A stretch of 16,385 nucleotides of DNA. Source: Deltaproteobacteria bacterium (lineage in GTDB: Bacteria; Desulfobacterota_C; Deferrisomatia; Deferrisomatales; JACRMM01). The notes under the pieces were generated by a model. That model did no database searches and was not told the DNA's origin. It saw only the letters and a program-made list of their open reading frames with translations. Both the position numbers and the translations under genes were made by a program. Positions 14,495-16,385 of this stretch are shown here, one piece after another; position 1 is the stretch's first letter; each line of letters starts with the position of its first letter. The DNA is taken from assembly GCA_016218905.1 (NCBI GenBank), contig JACRCS010000489.1, positions 1-16,385 on the forward strand, given 5' to 3'.

Positions 14495-14536
14495 CGGTCC
14501 TCGAAACTCTACGAGGTCCGGGCACGGGACCTTTTT
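14495..14536 (+). terminator. competing hairpins with T-tract: possible terminator or attenuator before the DUF1302 gene
   Basis: AGGTCC (14514-14519) and GGACCT (14527-14532) form a 6-bp stem with a 7-nt loop, leading into TTTTT (14532-14536), like an intrinsic terminator. An upstream hairpin, CGGTCCTCG (14495-14503) with CGAGGTCCG (14512-14520, one mismatch), uses the same central bases and cannot form together with it. This fits either a plain terminator of the acyl-CoA operon or an antiterminator/terminator switch for the DUF1302 gene. Confidence 0.45.
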
Positions 14537-14553
14537 GCCTGCGAGGAGGCAGA
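14534..14553 (+). promoter_or_regulatory. hairpin that could mask the DUF1302 ribosome binding site
   Basis: TGCCT (14536-14540) pairs with AGGCA (14547-14551), extendable by a GU and a UA pair. The second AGG of the Shine-Dalgarno GAGGAGG (14543-14549) would be in the stem and the rest in the loop. The stem is short, so partial occlusion is the most that can be suggested. Confidence 0.3.
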
Positions 14554-14554
14554 C

Positions 14555-16267
14555 ATGAATTGGAGAAGGCCCCTTCCGGATGCGCTCAAGGCAGCAGTTT
14601 CCCTGGCTTTCTGGCTCGTCGTGTCCGCAGGACCCGCAGAAGCCCTCAAGTTCACCCTCGGCCCGGATGCCGGCTTCGACTGCGACGTCGCCCTGACGTA
14701 CGGAGCCGCCTGGCGGACGGAGGGCCAGGACTCGAAGCTCCTGGCCGACGTGAACGGCGACGATGGCGACCGGAACTTCGACAAGTGGAGCATGGTCAAC
14801 AACCGGCTGGGCGCGGTCGTGGACCTCGACCTCCATTACAAGAAGTTCGGTTTCTTCCTACGTCCCAGGGCGTACTACGACTTTGCGTATTCCGGGTCGA
14901 ACGACAACGACTCTCCAGCCACCAACAACAACGGCCCGGCGAACGGGGGCCCCCTGACGGACAACAACGAGTTCGTCAAAGAGACGAAGGATCGCCACGG
15001 CCGAAAGGCCGAGATCCTGGACGCCTTCGCCTACGGGAAGGGGAGTCTCGGCAGCACCGAGCTCGTGGGCCGCCTGGGCCGGCAGGTCGTGAGCTGGGGC
15101 GAGAGCCTCTTCCTCCAGGGCGGGATCTCGTCGGCCCAGAGCCCCCTCGACGCCACAGCCGCGAACGTCCCGGGGGTGGAGCTCAAAGACATCTTTCTTC
15201 CCGTAGGGCAGGGCTACACCCAGATCGGGAAGTGGGGCGGCCTGAGTCTCGCTGGTTACTACCAGTGGGAGTGGGACAAGACGCGGCTCGACGAATCGGG
15301 CGCCTACTTCAGCAGCGCCGATATGATCGACGATGCGGGCAACCACATCCTCGTTCCGGTGGCTGAGATCGGGCAGACGCTCACGATCGACCGCACGAGC
15401 GACGAGCACCCCCGGGACTCCGGCCAGTGGGGCGTGGCGCTCCGTTACCTTGCCGATTGGCTCAAGAACACGGAGTTCGGCGCCTACTACGTCAATTACC
15501 ACGAGAAGATCCCGATGCTCATCGGCAAGGCCGGAGGAGGAAGCTTTTCGCAGCCCTTCGGCTCCTTCCAGAACTTGCCGGTAGCGCCGGGGGTGACTCT
15601 CGGCCAGGTAGACCCGGCCACGGCCGCTCAACTGGACTTCGTCGACACCTTCTCCTACCACTTGGAGTACGCCGAGGACGTGAAGCTCTACGGCGCGAGC
15701 TTCAGCACGGTCCTGGGTGGCGCCAACGTCGCCGGCGAATTCAGCTACCGCCACGGCCTGCCGGTGAAGGTGAAGGACGCCAACCCGGCCAACATCCTGG
15801 GATTCACCTACCAGGAGGCCAACGTCATCCAGGCACAGCTCTCGGGGATCTACGTCTTCGGGGGCGGCTCCCTATGGGACAACTGCACGTTCACCGGCGA
15901 GGCCGGCTTCAATCGGGTCAACGGGATCGGCAGCGATGCGTTCTTCACGGATAAGACCGGGTACCCCTTCAAGAGCAATGATAAGTTCGCCTGGGGTTAC
16001 GTGGCCAAGTTCGCGTTCGACTACTACCAAGTCTTGACCGGTCTAGATCTTCAGGTCCCCGTCACCTACAGGGGTAACGTCAACGGCGTATCTTCGGTGC
16101 CTGGAACGTTCGCCGAGGGACAAGACAGCCTCGGGGTGAGTTTCGACTTCACCTACCAGGGCGTTTACAAGATCGGGATCGGCTACACCGGATTTTTCGG
16201 GGGGCACCACAAGAACCCCAAAGCCGACCGCGATTTCGTCTCCATGAATCTTAAGTACACGTTCTAA
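14555..16267 (+). CDS. DUF1302-family outer-membrane beta-barrel protein
   Basis: The 570-residue precursor starts at the ATG at 14555, five bases after GAGGAGG. It has a signal peptide (basic MNWRRP, hydrophobic core, likely cleavage after GPAEA at about residue 30). The longer frame from GTG 14486 lacks a ribosome binding site. The mature part opens with LTYGAAWR and contains NRLGAVVDLDLHYKKFGFF, RPRAYYDF, GRLGRQVVSWGESLF and a late DNCTFTGEAGFNRVNG segment, all characteristic of DUF1302. It ends in an aromatic residue (NLKYTF), as outer-membrane barrels do. DUF1302 proteins are predicted porin-like proteins found with DUF1329 partners in clusters for hydrophobic or aromatic substrates. The DUF1329 gene follows 18 bp downstream. 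A role in substrate passage through the outer membrane is inferred. Confidence 0.9.
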   Translation: MNWRRPLPDALKAAVSLAFWLVVSAGPAEALKFTLGPDAGFDCDVALTYGAAWRTEGQDSKLLADVNGDDGDRNFDKWSMVNNRLGAVVDLDLHYKKFGFFLRPRAYYDFAYSGSNDNDSPATNNNGPANGGPLTDNNEFVKETKDRHGRKAEILDAFAYGKGSLGSTELVGRLGRQVVSWGESLFLQGGISSAQSPLDATAANVPGVELKDIFLPVGQGYTQIGKWGGLSLAGYYQWEWDKTRLDESGAYFSSADMIDDAGNHILVPVAEIGQTLTIDRTSDEHPRDSGQWGVALRYLADWLKNTEFGAYYVNYHEKIPMLIGKAGGGSFSQPFGSFQNLPVAPGVTLGQVDPATAAQLDFVDTFSYHLEYAEDVKLYGASFSTVLGGANVAGEFSYRHGLPVKVKDANPANILGFTYQEANVIQAQLSGIYVFGGGSLWDNCTFTGEAGFNRVNGIGSDAFFTDKTGYPFKSNDKFAWGYVAKFAFDYYQVLTGLDLQVPVTYRGNVNGVSSVPGTFAEGQDSLGVSFDFTYQGVYKIGIGYTGFFGGHHKNPKADRDFVSMNLKYTF

Positions 16268-16285
16268 CCCGAAGGAGGCTCTCCC

Positions 16286-16385
16286 ATGCTGCGCAGACAC
16301 GTAGTTGGATCCGGAGTGCTGGTCGCACTCAGCCTGTGCCTGACCACCGGTGCGGCTGCGAAGGTCTCCCCCGAGGAGGCCGCCC
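16286..16385 (+). CDS. DUF1329-family protein, 3'-truncated by window end
   Basis: Only 33 codons are visible. The start ATG at 16286 follows GAAGGAGG (16271-16278). The sequence is a signal peptide (MLRRHVVGSGVLVALSLCL, then a TTGAAA cleavage region) followed by AKVSPEEAA, the characteristic mature N-terminus of DUF1329 proteins (usually continuing with a leucine-glycine and a threonine-proline stretch). The position directly after a DUF1302 gene is the usual one. DUF1329 proteins have a predicted LolB-like fold and are exported. The identification rests on a short stretch plus synteny. Confidence 0.75.
   Translation, partial: MLRRHVVGSGVLVALSLCLTTGAAAKVSPEEAA

Noticed and set aside
14488..14500. 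Second TetR operator (GGACGACCGGTCC) before the DUF1302 gene
   Set aside because: Only GACCGGTC is a true palindrome; spacing and sequence do not match the 16-bp operator at 10613, and the bases are better explained by the hairpin set in this leader.
14486..14554. GTG start at 14486 for the DUF1302 gene
   Set aside because: It would place 23 charged residues before the signal peptide and has no Shine-Dalgarno; ATG 14555 begins directly with a signal peptide.

Overview
The window is high-GC DNA with tightly packed, Shine-Dalgarno-led genes in operons. Gene content (indolepyruvate-type 2-oxoacid:ferredoxin oxidoreductase, F420-hydrogenase-beta-like iron-sulfur flavoprotein, acyl-CoA metabolism, DUF1302/DUF1329 outer-membrane proteins, an MMPL/RND transporter and a YCF48-like propeller) suggests a Gram-negative bacterium with anaerobic or facultative metabolism of organic acids. 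A former deltaproteobacterium (Desulfobacterota and relatives) is my best guess. This is an inference from gene families; there is no rRNA or other phylogenetic marker here. I see no tRNA, rRNA, CRISPR array, transposase or integrase.

Layout. (1) 2-3261, plus strand: the 3' part of a YCF48-like beta-propeller gene, then a complete MMPL/RND transporter. (2) 3262-3528: a non-coding spacer with several strong inverted repeats. (3) 3529-8973, plus strand: a compact five-gene operon encoding an Isf-like iron-sulfur flavoprotein, an FrhB-like protein, IorA, IorB and alanine dehydrogenase. (4) 9029-10276, minus strand: an unusual regulator with an N-terminal MerR helix-turn-helix, a complete TetR unit and a C-terminal beta-rich domain. 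(5) 10277-10685: a divergent promoter region with a predicted promoter for each side and several palindromes, one a TetR-type operator at the predicted transcription start of the downstream operon. (6) 10686-14452, plus strand: acyl-CoA ligase, short-chain dehydrogenase, a possible 33-residue protein, and an acyl-CoA dehydrogenase of the IVD/LCAD catalytic type. (7) 14453-14554: a leader with competing hairpins. (8) 14555-16385: a DUF1302 outer-membrane protein and the start of a DUF1329 protein, cut by the window end.

How the genes may work together. The YCF48 + RND pair at the left edge and the DUF1302 + DUF1329 pair at the right edge belong to four families often found together in envelope or uptake modules of Proteobacteria that degrade hydrophobic or aromatic carboxylates. 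Between them lies catabolism. The ligase, SDR and acyl-CoA dehydrogenase would activate and beta-oxidise an organic acid. The Isf/FrhB/IorAB/Ald operon would oxidatively decarboxylate an (aryl)pyruvate to acyl-CoA, pass electrons to ferredoxin and then to iron-sulfur flavoproteins, and deaminate alanine. The MerR-TetR regulator probably controls the acyl-CoA operon through the palindrome at 10613-10628 and may autoregulate. The substrate cannot be read from the sequence.
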